Shown here piece by piece: positions 12,122-22,790 of a stretch of DNA of 64,000 bases. Source of the DNA: Spirometra erinaceieuropaei (taxonomy: Eukaryota > Platyhelminthes > Cestoda > Diphyllobothriidea > Diphyllobothriidae); the NCBI GenBank assembly GCA_902702965.1, contig CACRXP010000554.1, forward strand, positions 17,989 through 81,988, in the 5' to 3' direction. The stretch's first letter is position 1; each line of letters begins with the position of its first letter. A model generated the notes under the pieces. That model saw nothing but the letters and a program-made list of their open reading frames with translations. It had not been told where the DNA came from and did no database searches. The position numbers were made by a program, and so were the translations under genes.

Positions 12122-13105
12122 ACAGTCAGTGACGTGCCTTAAGTAATGTTAACCAAAATTCTGAAATGCGTCCTTGATTGGGATTGGATTGGTTATGTAG
12201 CCCCACCTGAAGTAAGCGAACCCCAGTCACCTCTAATACGGGACAGGTGGTAATAGAGATTTTTACAGGTGGGACCGAGGAACGCAAAGGCAACGAGGTC
12301 AAGTAAGGCGCAACGGAACGAGTGAGTTCCGTAAGAACGATCGGTGAGCGCACCCTACCACAGAGGTTTTTGCCGGTGCGGCCGGGGAACGCACAGGCCA
12401 CAGGGAAAGCAATTGTGTGCAAAGGAAAAGCAATTGGGAATGCGCGGCTGTACTTTGAATGGTTGAGAAATAGTTGCGCTAACCCCTTACCCTAACCCCT
12501 AACTATAACCCCTAATCCTAAACCCTAAGCCCTAACCCCTAACCCTGAACCTTAACCCCCAAACCCAACAGTATTGTGTCCACCAGGTGGGGCTACCAAA
12601 CCACATCTTACCACAAAACTTTGCAACGAATGTGGACTGTGTTGCAAAGTTAACGGAGAGCTTTAATAAACAGACAGATGCGATGCTACTGGAATGGATA
12701 TTGCAGTCTTAAAAAATTTCATCATTGGAGACTTTTTTCAAGCCGAACTATACCCCTTTCTTAAGCATAATATTTAAAGAGCAGGTGACTTTCTGCCAAA
12801 TACCAAATAAGAACAAAAAGGATATTTTGTGTACGTTGTCTATAAAATGTATTTGAATTTAAAAGGGTATCTGAAATCAACGATAAAGCACACGAGCTAC
12901 GTGGTCATTTTTATCATATGCGATTTTTGCAGGCGATCGAAAAGGAGTGCATTCGAAAGCCAACACCCAGTCGTGCCTGAAAGATCATGGGAATATGCCG
13001 CATGACGATCAATATTGCAGACCCACTCAAGTAGCCCTTCCTAATCGAAACCGCGTTTCAGAATTCCCGCCGATATTTTATGAGATCAGGGTCACCGACT
13101 GCAGG
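12122..13105. repeat. Foldback element copy 3, split by a nested insertion
   Basis: The left-arm start is at 12122-12180, with aaattctgaaatgcgtcctt. The right arm resumes at about 12640 and runs to 13105, matching 6260-6619 through the blocks ttctgccaaat and gtatctgaaatc. Between them sits the telomere-array element 12181-12612. The left arm beyond its first 58 bp is missing. Confidence 0.65.
12181..12612. mobile_element. Terminal-inverted-repeat element carrying a telomere-like array, copy B
   Basis: The left end ggttatgtagccccacctg is at 12191-12209 and the inverted end caggtggggctacc at 12584-12597. A run of CCCTAA/CCCCTAA-type units fills about 12481-12568, against the right end as in copy A. 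Copy B has an extra ~100 bp in the middle (about 12305-12355) containing gagttccgtaagaacgatcg. That segment also occurs at 23355-23380 and 24185-24205, so it is a second repeat placed inside this one. Confidence 0.75.
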
Positions 13106-14099
13106 TCCAGAAGCTCTTGCCTGAAAAGCTATAGGCCGCACACAACCCATGCCATTAAGGGGGGTCGGTGTAGACAAAAACGTATTTTTCCAGTGTCGAA
13201 TCCCAGTGGAGCAGGATAAATTTAGAAGTATGCAGACCGCGGTAAAACGAATAACTTCTTCGGGATCATCAAAACATTCTACGGCCCCAAGGCAAGTAGA
13301 CTGCGCCACTGACCATCTCAGACGATGCCAGCCTAGTGCCGGTGAGAAGGTAGATTCTGGAACGCTGGGTGAAGCACTTAGGGACGTCCTCAAATGCACG
13401 TCTAAAACTTTCGAGAGATCCTTTGGGAAAATTCCTCAGTTGAGGACCAACGCTGACCTCGAATGACCACCCGTCCTGTCGGCAGGACAAATGAAAATAA
13501 TGTCATCTCGAAGATCTCTGCCATGTGTCTCCGGATTAGCCAAGACACCTGGGAAACACTGGTATGGAATTCAAGGTCCCTCTTCCACTGAAACTGGGTA
13601 AATGTGGCGTGGGGAAATAGGCCGCGTGTAGTACGCGAAAGTCGGCGGCCTAGCCTTGCCAGCACCTCAAGTCGTTCGATCTAGTCCCGCCATCGAAATA
13701 CGCATGACGGGAGAAGAATGAAGTCGGGAAAAAGCCGCCCTAATCATCAATGCGTACACCTCATGGGTAGTGATGGTTCTGGTTGCCTTTGAGAGTCCAA
13801 CAATCACTGTGAAGCTCCCGGGGTGCCTCAGTTTAGTTAGCGCCAGAGGCCCGTGAAAATCCGCTAATGACTGAAGGTGCTCATCACAGTATCAGATGAA
13901 TGCGCGAGCCAGAAACTTTAGGATTCGTTTGCCCTGAAAGACGACTTAGAAATGTATGGGAAGGGCGCTAGAACATACGTGATTCAGCAACGGTCGCGCA
14001 GACCTCCAGCGTATAATAAATTGTTTCCTGGCGTTTTTGACAGTGAAAACGTCAAGATTCCTATGAAGTAGCACAGTCTTGCTCGCCATAAAGGTCTCT
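13106..14099. other. Unassigned stretch
   Basis: Overlapping open frames of about 100 codons on both strands (13058-13466) show no recognised domain. No gene supported. Confidence 0.35.
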
Positions 14100-14563
14100 T
14101 ACAAAACCCACTCGTTGGATATGATAATATGAGTAAGAAGGCGGCTATTTGAGCATCGGCACCATTTGTTTATTGATCCGAGGTTTTCGAAGTCGTGCGC
14201 GAGTCCACCGTCAGAGATGATAGCAGCAACAGCACAAGCGACGGTTATAGGGGGTAGCAGTCAATCGATGATCAGTGATGCAGGTCTGGAAGTGACTGTG
14301 CAGGACTCAGTATGCCGGCGCCAGACCGATCCAACAGAAGACTGAGTTCTCATCCGAGGCCCAGGCCTCGATCGATTCTCGGCTTCCCTGGCTTCCGGTG
14401 TGAGCAATTATCTTGGTGGCTGCGAAATTAAACTCGTGACCTGTTTGGAAAGTGTGGGCAGCCACTTGCGATACATCATCACTCCGTCGCTCAATCAGCT
14501 TATAGTCGTGTATGTGCGATCCGAAAATACGTTCAGTCTGACCTGTGCAGTTTACAGTTTGAC
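14100..14563 (-). pseudogene. Penelope-like element family 2, endonuclease end and 3' tail
   Basis: Minus-strand translation from 14563 to 14307 gives the second half of a GIY-YIG endonuclease: TGQTER (the YIG-like strand), an RRSDDVSQVAAHT block, GHEFNFAATKIIAH and an RESIEAW block with the conserved Glu. The reverse transcriptase and the N-terminal endonuclease strand are missing. Downstream lies a non-coding tail with a hammerhead-like motif (14178-14216) and aataaac. The upstream side abuts LINE 3' sequence at 14564. The same tail is found at 17605-17800 and 62100-62250. Confidence 0.7.
14178..14216 (-). ncRNA. Hammerhead-like motif, PLE family 2
   Basis: Minus strand: CTGACGG (core CTGACGA with one change), an extra base, stem around ggactcg/cgacttc with a short GC loop, then GAAAAC. 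It is followed by aataaacaaatgg, shared with 17735-17765. Degenerate, probably inactive. Confidence 0.45.
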
Positions 14564-15235
14564 GGTCGTTTATTACGATGTCCACGAAATGCTCCACAAC
14601 AGGATTGGAACAGGGACGCTGACACGCGCGCAAAATCGTTCTTAGTAAGAGTAAACTTGCGTAGCGCCAACCGCACCCTCTTCTTCTCCACCTGGGTTCA
14701 GTGTCATGACAGAGTCAAGAAGACCAGGAGCGGGAGAATGGGCAGGTTTCTGGCAAGATCCAACCTGCATCGAGGCATGCCACCACACCAGCTGAGTGGA
14801 AGTGCCATAGCGACCCCATTTAAAAGGATCCGTTGAAGCCTGACTCTAAGTCCACCAGTCACCAGACCACTCCACACAGGCAGACACTCGGCTAACTGCA
14901 AGGTCCGAATTAAATCGTCGATCAGCAACCTCCCAAGCCACGGCTATTAGCGTACCGTGAAAAATTCAACCGCACTGCATTGCGCTGAGACCGTCGACCT
15001 GACTCTGTCTTCCCACTCCTCGGCACCAATCGGTTGTAGGAGCCGGTCAACCAACTGATGCTGTGATTGGTAGCGATGGCCGGCAGAAATAAAAACGGCC
15101 CGTCTGCGCCTGCCACACGCACACGACCTGGATCCCATGCGGACACACCGGGGTTTCACACAGAAGGTGGACTGCTCGGACCTCACATGTAGCATACGAA
15201 CCACATCGAGAAGCGGTCGAGGAGCACACTTCTCA
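14564..15235 (-). mobile_element. LINE 3'-region repeat, copy 3
   Basis: Shares several blocks with 2010-2640 and 6945-7665, for example tcatgacagagtcaagaaga near 14706 and the gttgtaggagccggtcaacc region. On the minus strand it follows the zinc-finger-like tail at 15240-16050 directly, the strongest reason to call it the 3' UTR of that LINE. It ends close to 14563, where all copies lose similarity. Confidence 0.65.
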
Positions 15236-16060
15236 CTTACGTAAGAGGTGCTGGTAGCATGGGATGGTGGAGGTGTTCATGTGTGGTGTATGCGTTGGTG
15301 CGGAAATGCATGAAGGGGTAGTTTAGTTTGCGTGGATTCACCGTAGACTTTCGTGAAGGCGCATGTGATCGAGTAGGCGCACGAGATGACGGAATACACA
15401 ACGGTATTTCTTGCAGTTCAGGCGATGGTGGCGGGTGTATGTTGATACTCCAGGCACTGGTTCGCCAGCCTCCGTGTGATGGATTTGCAAGCGATACGCC
15501 AGGTCGATGAGTGACGCGCATGCGCTGTGGCGGCATGGGCGGGATAAGATGGGAGATGCCGGGAGGCTGTTATGCTGTTAGTAATGGCGGAGCTGGTGGA
15601 CAAGGAGTTGGTAGGAATAGGAATGGGAAAATTGGCGGTTGTGTAAGGTACGCTTGGTGTATCGATGTTTCGGTGAATTCCGTTGTCTTGGATACGCATG
15701 TGACGGAATAGGGCCCATGTGATGTGTGAATGTGCGCGGATAGCGCGGACAGTGGAGGCGGAGGTAGCGAGCGTATGTGGGGGCTCCTGGCACTGGTGCG
15801 CCGGACGCAATGCGATGGATTCGTAAGTGATCGGCCACGGTCGATGTGTGAGGTGAATGCACAACTGCAATAAGGACATGCTGAGACCGAGTCCACACCG
15901 CTGATTGTGGAGGTGGGGGTACTGGTTAACGAGGCGTCTGGAGTGTTCTAACCGGTGGCGAGAGTGAGAGGACTGGTAATCGGCACCGTCGTCGCAGAGG
16001 TTGTGGCAAGAATGATGAAGGTGGTGGTGATCGACGACGGCGGAGCATCGAGAGTGTGAT
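15236..16060 (-). pseudogene. C2H2-zinc-finger-like tail of a LINE protein
   Basis: Minus-strand frames show repeated finger/linker modules. At 15898-15578 an open frame of 106 codons holds ADHLRIHRI, GAPVPGAPTYAR and LHCPRYPRTFTHHMG (C at about 15751). A second module near 15520-15300 reads RLQIHHTEAGEPVPG, then RLNCKKY and HMRLHESL. Between fingers lie Thr/Pro/Ser-rich spacers. Cys or His ligands are lost in places and frames shift, so it is decayed. It continues from the RT at 16600-17560. A zinc-finger domain at the end of a LINE ORF2 could bind RNA or DNA; its role here is inferred. Confidence 0.6.
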
Positions 16061-17560
16061 CATCGGTGGTAAACGAGATCGTCGTCGTGGGCACTGTGAG
16101 GGTTGATGCAGGGGTGAGGATGGGAGCGGTTGTGGAGGCAGTGTTGGGGCTGGGTTGTCGTTTCACTGAGATGTCCGAAGCTTGCTAGCGGCGTGAGCAT
16201 TTCAGAAGAGGTTAGGTGTTCACGTTGTGGATTGCGGGCGCTTGGGACTTGCAAATCACTCTCTTGGCTTTGGCGGCGACTATCCAGTCAGCTTCACAAA
16301 TTACTGCTCCAGTTTGCACTGCTCTTCTCTAGACGGATCTGTGGGGGATACTCCTATGCTTTCGGGCTGATTTGTAACCGTTTCAAATAGTCCTTTAGGA
16401 TGCCCTTTTAGAGGCCAGTTTGGCACTGTCGGCGAGGACCGGTCGTGGCAATTGCTTAGAAGATTTATTCAGGCAGTCACTCATAATCCATCCCCACGAG
16501 GTGGCCGCTCCATCGTAGTTGCAGTTGCCCAGCATGCGTGCATGCTGCGGATCCAGGTCCACTCCGAAACTTCCCTATCCGGGATCTTGTCCTACCACCT
16601 CAAATTTAGTATCCGAAGGAGACAACTGAGGTGGAAGTGATTGCGTTTTTGCCCTTGTTTCTTGTAGACTGGCTAGGTCTCCATATCATACAGCAGTCTA
16701 GTCAAGATGACGGTCTGGTACATCTTACGTTTTACGCTAAGGTAGAGACCGCGGCAATTCCATACGGAATTCTGCAGCCCGCCGAAGACTTGGTTGACTT
16801 CAAAGATTTGGTGGGTCACTTCTTCGTTGATTTTTATGCAGCGTAAAAGTGCGCCGCCCAAGTAAACGAAGTTGTCAACGGTTTTCAGCCTGGTATAGAT
16901 GACGTGGATGCGAGAATAATTGTATACAGCGTTGGGCGGTAGTTGATGAATGACCACAGTTTTGTTCGTGTTGATGGTCAGCCCAAAGTTGGCGCAGGCG
17001 TAGGCAAAGAGGTTCATGCTCCGTTGAATGTCTGCTTCCGTGGCGGTGTTGAGTGCACATTCGCACGCGAAAAGCGGATCGTGGACAGTAGTCGTAAATA
17101 AACGTGCCGGGGCCTGTAGAGACCAGCTATTGAGATGGCCGCCGGTCCTGCAACCGAAGCGGATCCCGTTGAGCTCATCACGGTGGGCGTCCATCAGCAT
17201 AACATAGAAAATAAGACTAAAAGTGGTGGAGACAAGTACGCAACCCAGCTCTATTCTGTTGGTCACTAGGCACGCTTCTGAGACGGTCTCCTTGTCAGTA
17301 ACTCAGTCCATCATCCTGTCGTGTAGCTCACATCATGTACGTGAATCGCTTAGGACATCCGAATTTCTGCAGGATTTTACAGAGTCCATCCCGTCTCACC
17401 GTGTCAAAGGCCACTGTCAGGTCCATCAAGATGGTGTAGAGGTCCGTATTTTTCAGCAATTTCTCTTGCAGATGGTAGGCGGCGGGTCACTATTTCAGAT
17501 TCGCAGCTGCCAGGACAATCGCCCACACCGGGAGCCAGAGAAGCCGAGCATCGACTGAGG
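16061..17560 (-). pseudogene. LINE reverse transcriptase, minus-strand fossil
   Basis: Minus-strand translation from about 17460 gives the RT motif A block (LYTILMDLTVAFDTV), then after frame breaks a 197-codon open frame (17266-16673). This holds a CVLVSTTFSLIF block (motif B), LFACECAL (motif C, usually FADD, here degraded), FGLTINTNKTVV and YLGGALL. Further on come LSCLLRILNLRW and QLRWSGHLV-like blocks typical of the post-RT region. Internal stops and a ruined catalytic Asp pair show it is dead. The clade is most like RTE/SR2-type elements, but I am not certain. It connects to the zinc-finger-like tail. Confidence 0.8.
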
Positions 17561-17604
17561 CCTGGACATCAGATGACTACTCAGTCAATTGACGTGTCGA
17601 CCTA

Positions 17605-17805
17605 GCGCCGGCATACCAAGCCTTGCGCAGTAACCCCCAGGCCTGTATCACTGGTCGTCTTTTGAGTAATACCCCCTACAGCCGTAGCTTCCTTTGTTGC
17701 TGCTATTCTCTCCAATGATGGACTCCTACACGACTTCGAAAGTTCAGTTAATAAACAAATGGGGCCTGTGCTCAACCAGTCTTTTTCGTCTCTCTTACTT
17801 ATACA
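17605..17805 (+). mobile_element. Solo 3' tail of PLE family 2
   Basis: Matches the minus-strand tail at 14290-14110 and the plus-strand tail at 62060-62250, sharing taccccctacagccg, ttgttgctgcta and a hammerhead-like segment. No coding sequence is attached. Confidence 0.6.
17707..17751 (+). ncRNA. Degenerate hammerhead-like motif, PLE family 2
   Basis: AATGATGG replaces the CTGATGA core, with ggactcc/cgacttc in the stem II position and then GAAAGTTCAG. Stem pairing is weakened; recognised by alignment to 14178-14216. Confidence 0.4.
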
Positions 17806-18831
17806 TATAGAATTTGAGCGTTCACCTTCGTTCGTGACGATCATACTTTCTTAAGTTCTTTTAAGGAGCAGGAATTCTGAGGCACTTGAATTTCCTGGAA
17901 AATCGGACAGGACAATTAGACCTTAAGGTGATCCAAATTGACGAAAACGGTATTCCCCGAGGTGCGTTTAACTTATTCAATCGTTGCAGCTATTGAGAGC
18001 GCTTGCTATTGTCCGAATAAACAAGATGTTTATACGAGAATAATTTAAAGTGAGAATATCAAAAGCCAAATGCATAATGTGGATGCAATTACCTGATGGC
18101 TTTCGGTTCTGATTGGACGCTTGAATCAATAGTGTCAGGCTTCGTGATTGACTCTAAAAGTAACAATGCTTCAGTTTCATCAAGTTACTTTAGCCAGGTT
18201 GCGAAGCAAATGGATAGGTGGGGCTTTCGAGTACCATACTGAAATGGATTTTGCGAAACAAAACACTTTGGTCGCAAAGTTTATTCCTTATTTTGTGCTG
18301 GTAATTACCAGTATTGAATTTGAAGGAGTTCTGTTATTCTTTGTGGAAGAAAAAGTGGACGTTAGGTGGCAATGGTTTGAAGCACCCTTATTTTGTGTTG
18401 AAAAAGCTTATGCAAAGCAAACACCAGCTTGAGTGGCTGAATATGTCCTTGCCTATTCGATCGCAGACTACTTGTAGGGCTTTGGTAGAATTTAATTTCG
18501 CTTAAGTTGAATACTCGAACAGTTTTGAAGTTAACCGCTATTTATGAGAAGTTGAAATCGTGAACTTAGGAGGGCTTTCGTTTTGTAGGTGTGCTGGTTG
18601 ACTTTACTGCGGTTTTGGCTGTCTACTCAACAAACCATGATAGATATTCGTTCATGATGCACAAGCGGACATTTACTAGTACTACTTGGCTGAATATAGG
18701 CGGGACAGCCCTAAAAGACTGTTGCATCAGTTTACCCTCATCGCTGTAGACACCCCCTGTACGACCTGATGAATACATTATTCAATAGCTGCTTGTGCTC
18801 CTTGGATAAATATTTATCCCAGCTAATTGGC
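17806..18831. other. Unassigned stretch
   Basis: An open frame at 18148-18432 (+) has no recognised domain. No gene supported. Confidence 0.35.
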
Positions 18832-19215
18832 ACATAGTGAGTGACCGATCTCGTGAAATGTTGGCCGAAATTCCGAAATGCGTTTTCGATTAGGAAGGAT
18901 TACTTTGGCAGGGTGGTAGCACTGATTAGCATGTGGCATAATTCTATAATATTTCGGGCTCGGCAGCATGCCAGCCTTTGAATGCTGTTTATTTCGATCT
19001 CCTGTAGAAACCTTACACGGAAAAAATGACTACTCAAGTAGGTACATTTTTCACATTGATTTTCGATGGTTTTATAAATTCAAATATATTTTACAAAAAA
19101 CATGGGCAAAAATATGCTATCTTTCACTCCTTTAATAAAAAAAATTACGTCATCTGCATATTTCATACCCGAAGAAGGAGTGTAATTGGGTTTTTGAAGA
19201 CTGTGCAATGTCCAT
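18832..19215. repeat. Foldback element copy 4, left arm only
   Basis: Matches 5640-5990 through gaaattccgaaatgcgtttt, aatgactactcaagtag and ggttttataaattcaaat. The right arm is absent. Confidence 0.65.
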
Positions 19216-19479
19216 TCATGCAGCGTCGTACCAATCCGTTTACCACTGTTCCTCATGATGTGTACAGCATAGCCCGCATCCATAGAAAATTTTTATTAAC
19301 TTTATATGGAATCTTTTTAAAGGCATAGAATACATGGTTTACCTAACGCGCAACGCATGCATCAGTTAGACTGAAATCACTTACCGCTAATGCAAAGGCA
19401 CCCTTTCTTCCACTGTCGCCCTGTTTTTCGGCGCTGGCATTCTGGTAAAGAAAGGGCAAATACGTTCTAGAGCTCTTTC

Positions 19480-19790
19480 CACAGGGCCGTTAAGAAGATT
19501 GGGAAGGATGCGAGCTAAGATCTTCCCAGCAATGTTAAGCAGCGGGATCTCTCTGTGGCTGTAACAGAGTTGTTGGCTCCCATTCCGCTTATCGAGGTGA
19601 ACGGTGGTCGTATCCTTGAAATCCTGGGGAACTTGTCCTTGGCGCTACTTTCCGTGAAATATTGCTGCCAGTTTGCCAATCAGTCGGGACCGCCATACTT
19701 GTAGATCTCGGCCTGGACTGCGTCGGATCTCGGTGTTCTCCAGCAAACAGGCCATTTCAAATACGCAACCCAATCAAAAATTGACAAACT
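19480..19790 (-). pseudogene. LINE reverse transcriptase fragment
   Basis: Reverse complement of the RT N-terminal block also found at 20520-20825 (-) and 45940-46215 (+). On the minus strand it reads a VPQDFKDTTTVHLDK-like segment and ISLLNIAGKILARIL, the fingers region of a LINE RT. Only about 300 bp are present. Confidence 0.7.
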
Positions 19791-19869
19791 TCAATAAACA
19801 ATACGTTCGTGATTTGAACTGCCGGCACACTAACAAATAGCAACCATGCATTTAAAGAGGTCAGGTATT

Positions 19870-20465
19870 ACTTCCACTACTGACTGTTTCCTTTTGGTGG
19901 CAAATTTAGATGAGCTTGTCTGTGGGCGTCATCCAAAGTAATGCCGAAAGTGACTCGAATTACAGGGAAACCATCTCCCATGTGAGAAGCAGTCATCCCA
20001 CGTCTGTGGGCATGCTTCTGCCAGTAAAGATTCTGACTTGTTCTCCTAGGCCCGAGTCCTCCTTGTAATGTTGCGGAAGTAGTCATCTCAGAGGATAAAA
20101 TATGACGTGTCTGCACGTGGTCGCCGAGGGCTCCTTCCCCTCCACTGTCCGCCCTGCTTTTTGCTGCTGGCATTCCGGTACAGAAGCGACCGACAAGTTC
20201 TTTCCACAGTCTGACCCTTCATCACCTCGACTTTTATCACAAGCCAGATGTGGTTCACTTCTTCACTCGATAACTTCCTACACGCGTAACATGTCATTTA
20301 CCATCCCCACTCGGAAACAGGAGTCAGCAATTTAGACTACATGGATTTACTGCGGCCTATATCAGGCCCGTCGTCACCTAATATAGTCCAGTCCTGCTTT
20401 TCTGGCTGTGACTGGACAGCACTGTTGCTTTCACCGCCTGAAGTTGCCGGTCGGCCAAGATAATG
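19870..20465 (-). repeat. Unknown repeat unit R, copy 1
   Basis: About 590 bp repeated at 20840-21290 (same orientation) and 45260-45790 (inverted). Landmarks are cacaagccagatgtggttca, ctcgataacttcc and agtcctgcttttct. Open frames on the minus strand are similar between copies, but frame breaks leave no recognised domain. It always sits next to LINE RT fragments, so it may be an upstream part of that LINE. Confidence 0.7.
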
Positions 20466-20519
20466 TTGGTGGTTCTGCGGTGTCGTCAGAAGCCAAACTA
20501 GCTTGCCGGGAGAAGTCCG

Positions 20520-20825
20520 TGTTTCAGAGGGTCATTAAGAAGATTGAGAAGGATGAGAGTTAAGATCTTCCCGGCAATGTTAAGCAGCGGGATCTCTCTG
20601 TGACTGTAACAGAGTCGTTGGCTCTCATTCCGCTTGTAGAGGTGTATGGTGGTCGTATCCTTGAAATCCTGGGGAATTTGTCCTTGGCGCTACTTCCACT
20701 CGAATATTGCTGCCAGTTTGCGCATCAGCCGGGGTCGCCAAACTTGTAGATCTCGGCCTGGACTGCATCGGATCCCGGTACTATCCAGCAAATAGGCCAT
20801 TTCCAATACGCAACCCAATCATGTG
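20520..20825 (-). pseudogene. LINE reverse transcriptase fragment, second copy
   Basis: Near-duplicate of 19490-19770 (for example aatgttaagcagcgggatct in both), so the LINE-fragment plus unit-R pair has been tandemly duplicated here. Confidence 0.7.
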
Positions 20826-20839
20826 AGAAACAGTAATCC

Positions 20840-21295
20840 CATGTCTGTGGGCATGTTTCTGCTAGTAGAGAATTTGACTTCTTCTCCTAGGCCCGAGTAC
20901 TCCTTGTAATGTTGCGGAAGAAGCTATCTCAGAGGATACACTGTGACGTGTATGCACATGGTCGTCGACGGCCCCTTTTCCTCCACTGTCCACCCTGCTT
21001 TTTGCTGCTGACATTCTGATACAGAACCGACCGATAAGTTCTTCCGCTCCTTCCACAGTCTGACCCCTTACAGCCTCGACTTTCATCACAAGCCAGATGT
21101 GGTACACTTCTTCACTCGATAACTTACCACACGCGTAATATGGCATTCAGCTTCCCACTCGGAAACAGGAGTCAGCAATTCAGACTACATGGAATTACTG
21201 CGGCCTATGTAAAGCCAACTAGTATACCCCAGTCCTGCTTTTCTAGCTGACTGGGCAGCACTATTGCTTTCACCGACCAAATTGCTCCACTTTTT
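20840..21295 (-). repeat. Unknown repeat unit R, copy 2
   Basis: Same unit as 19870-20465, and the one directly joined to the mariner fossil, as in the inverted block at 45260. Confidence 0.7.
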
Positions 21296-22440
21296 ACAGT
21301 TACTTTCGGCTATGCTTCCTCTCATTAGACAACGCTCACAATAAACATGCGCATTTTACGCTGGGCACCCCACATCACTAGATCCACCCTGCGTCGTCAT
21401 AGATAATTCAGTAAAGTCTACCCAAAGAAAAGAGGTGTGCAGGCATTCAGAAGCTACGCATATCCTTTTTCCAGGGAGAAGAAACAGATCATTATTGTGG
21501 CCAAAAGCGTTCAGCCATTCAGAAAAATTCGCCCGCCTCTGCGATATGTCACTTGGACTCTCGACTACTCGCAGTGCATAATTGGCTTATTCTGTTACAC
21601 ACCGTCCGATTTGTCATTACTTAGCGTTCATCCTTTCTTAAACAGACAAACAGTTACATCGGACTTTAAAGTAAATTTGATGCAACGTAAAGTGATAGGG
21701 GAAGGCATGGCCTTTGAGTTCAGCCACTTCACGAGACCAAATCGGAACGCTGTGCAATGGAGGCAGCTCGCCCTGTGCGAACAACTTTTTGCAATTGTGT
21801 ACCGAAACCACCGTCCGAAGATGGTTTGTAAACTTCAGGTTTGGTGTGTGTGCTTTGCCAAAACAGTTCTCACAGCGGGATGAGCGTGCTGGCATTTATT
21901 GAGAAGAGGAAAGGAATTTATTTTCGCACACATTCTTAAGCATGATGCAGTTCGGGCCTTGTGCGATAACACGAAAAATTCAGTGCAGTGACATAACAAG
22001 AACCAGCGCCCACGATCTCAGGCGAAACTTGACCCCTGCCCGGAATAAAACTATTTTACCAACTGCTGGTCTGCTGTAGGATTGATGCACCGTGGCATCT
22101 CCAGACCTGGAGCAAAGATTACAGTGGGGATGGTCCATCGGCAACTGTGAAAATGATAAACAGCTCTAACTAACGGTGAAGGTCCCATGCTTCTGCATAA
22201 CAACGCCACACCACACATTTCGATGACCTTGTGAAGAGTAAGCCAGTCAAATATGGAAATTATACTCCATCAAGCACCGCTCACATAAATGGGCACTTTC
22301 GTGAACAGGAAGAAGTTGAAGTTGCTAGACACCCTTACCCTCAGTCTATTAGCAAGTGCAACGACCTTCTCCTTCCATGCTCGGTGCTGAGACTTCACCT
22401 AGGCGAAGTAATTAGCCATGCGAGGAGCGCAAAGGCGAGC
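21296..22440 (+). pseudogene. mariner (Tc1/mariner superfamily) transposase fossil, left copy
   Basis: Translation across several frames gives blocks in transposase order. FGVCALPKQFSQRDE lies near 21825-21870. ILKHDAVRALCDNTKNSVQ at about 21935-21985 corresponds to the first catalytic-Asp block (T/C-D-E-x-W), here with the Trp lost. SAVGLMHRGISRPGAKITV follows at 22070-22120, then GPMLLHNNATPHISM at 22170-22220, the second catalytic block with HDN changed to HNN. Stops and frameshifts are frequent. It most resembles the cecropia/Hsmar-type mariners. An inverted relative is at 44110-45250. Confidence 0.7.
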
Positions 22441-22790
22441 ACCGTTCCCCACCCCAGGGTCGGTGGGTCAGATGTTAGAGCAGTCATCACACCAACATCC
22501 AACGCACGTGATGAAATTGCATCAATTAACTACGCGAAATTCGGTCATCAAACAGTCATTATACCAAGGGCAAGAATGCCGATCAGGGGGGGGGGAGTGG
22601 TTAACTTTAACTAGGTATGCGGTGGCATGGCGACTGCATCCTCTAAGTACTGCAGCCCCTCGTGCATTGACTACCCCTATCTGCAGCTGTCTCTGATGAT
22701 GTGTTCCAGTAGGAATGCAGAACCGTCGGGCGAATAAAACGCTTGTTCCAGTAATCTTGTCTCCTTCTTCATGACTGCTTCCTGGGACTC
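22441..22790 (+). mobile_element. Solo 3' end of PLE family 1
   Basis: Contains the G-run tail (22577-22586), gtactgcagcccctcgtgca, a degenerate hammerhead-like motif and the downstream gcttgttccagtaatcttgtc segment. Its partner in the inverted block is at 43790-43990. Where the mariner stops and the PLE starts is unclear; an open frame spans the join at 22231-22614. Confidence 0.6.
22689..22730 (+). ncRNA. Degenerate hammerhead-like motif, PLE family 1
   Basis: GTCT-CTGATGA is intact, but stem II (tgttcc/ggaatgc) and the GAAAC box (now GAACC) are damaged. Confidence 0.45.

Noticed and set aside
15418..15879. 153-codon minus-strand frame as a host gene
   Set aside because: Part of the zinc-finger-like LINE tail; it mixes frames of neighbouring finger modules.
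16673..17266. 197-codon minus-strand frame as an active gene
   Set aside because: It is the decayed palm/thumb part of a LINE reverse transcriptase with the catalytic Asp pair lost.
21296..22440. Active mariner transposase
   Set aside because: Stops, frameshifts and loss of catalytic Asp residues in both copies.
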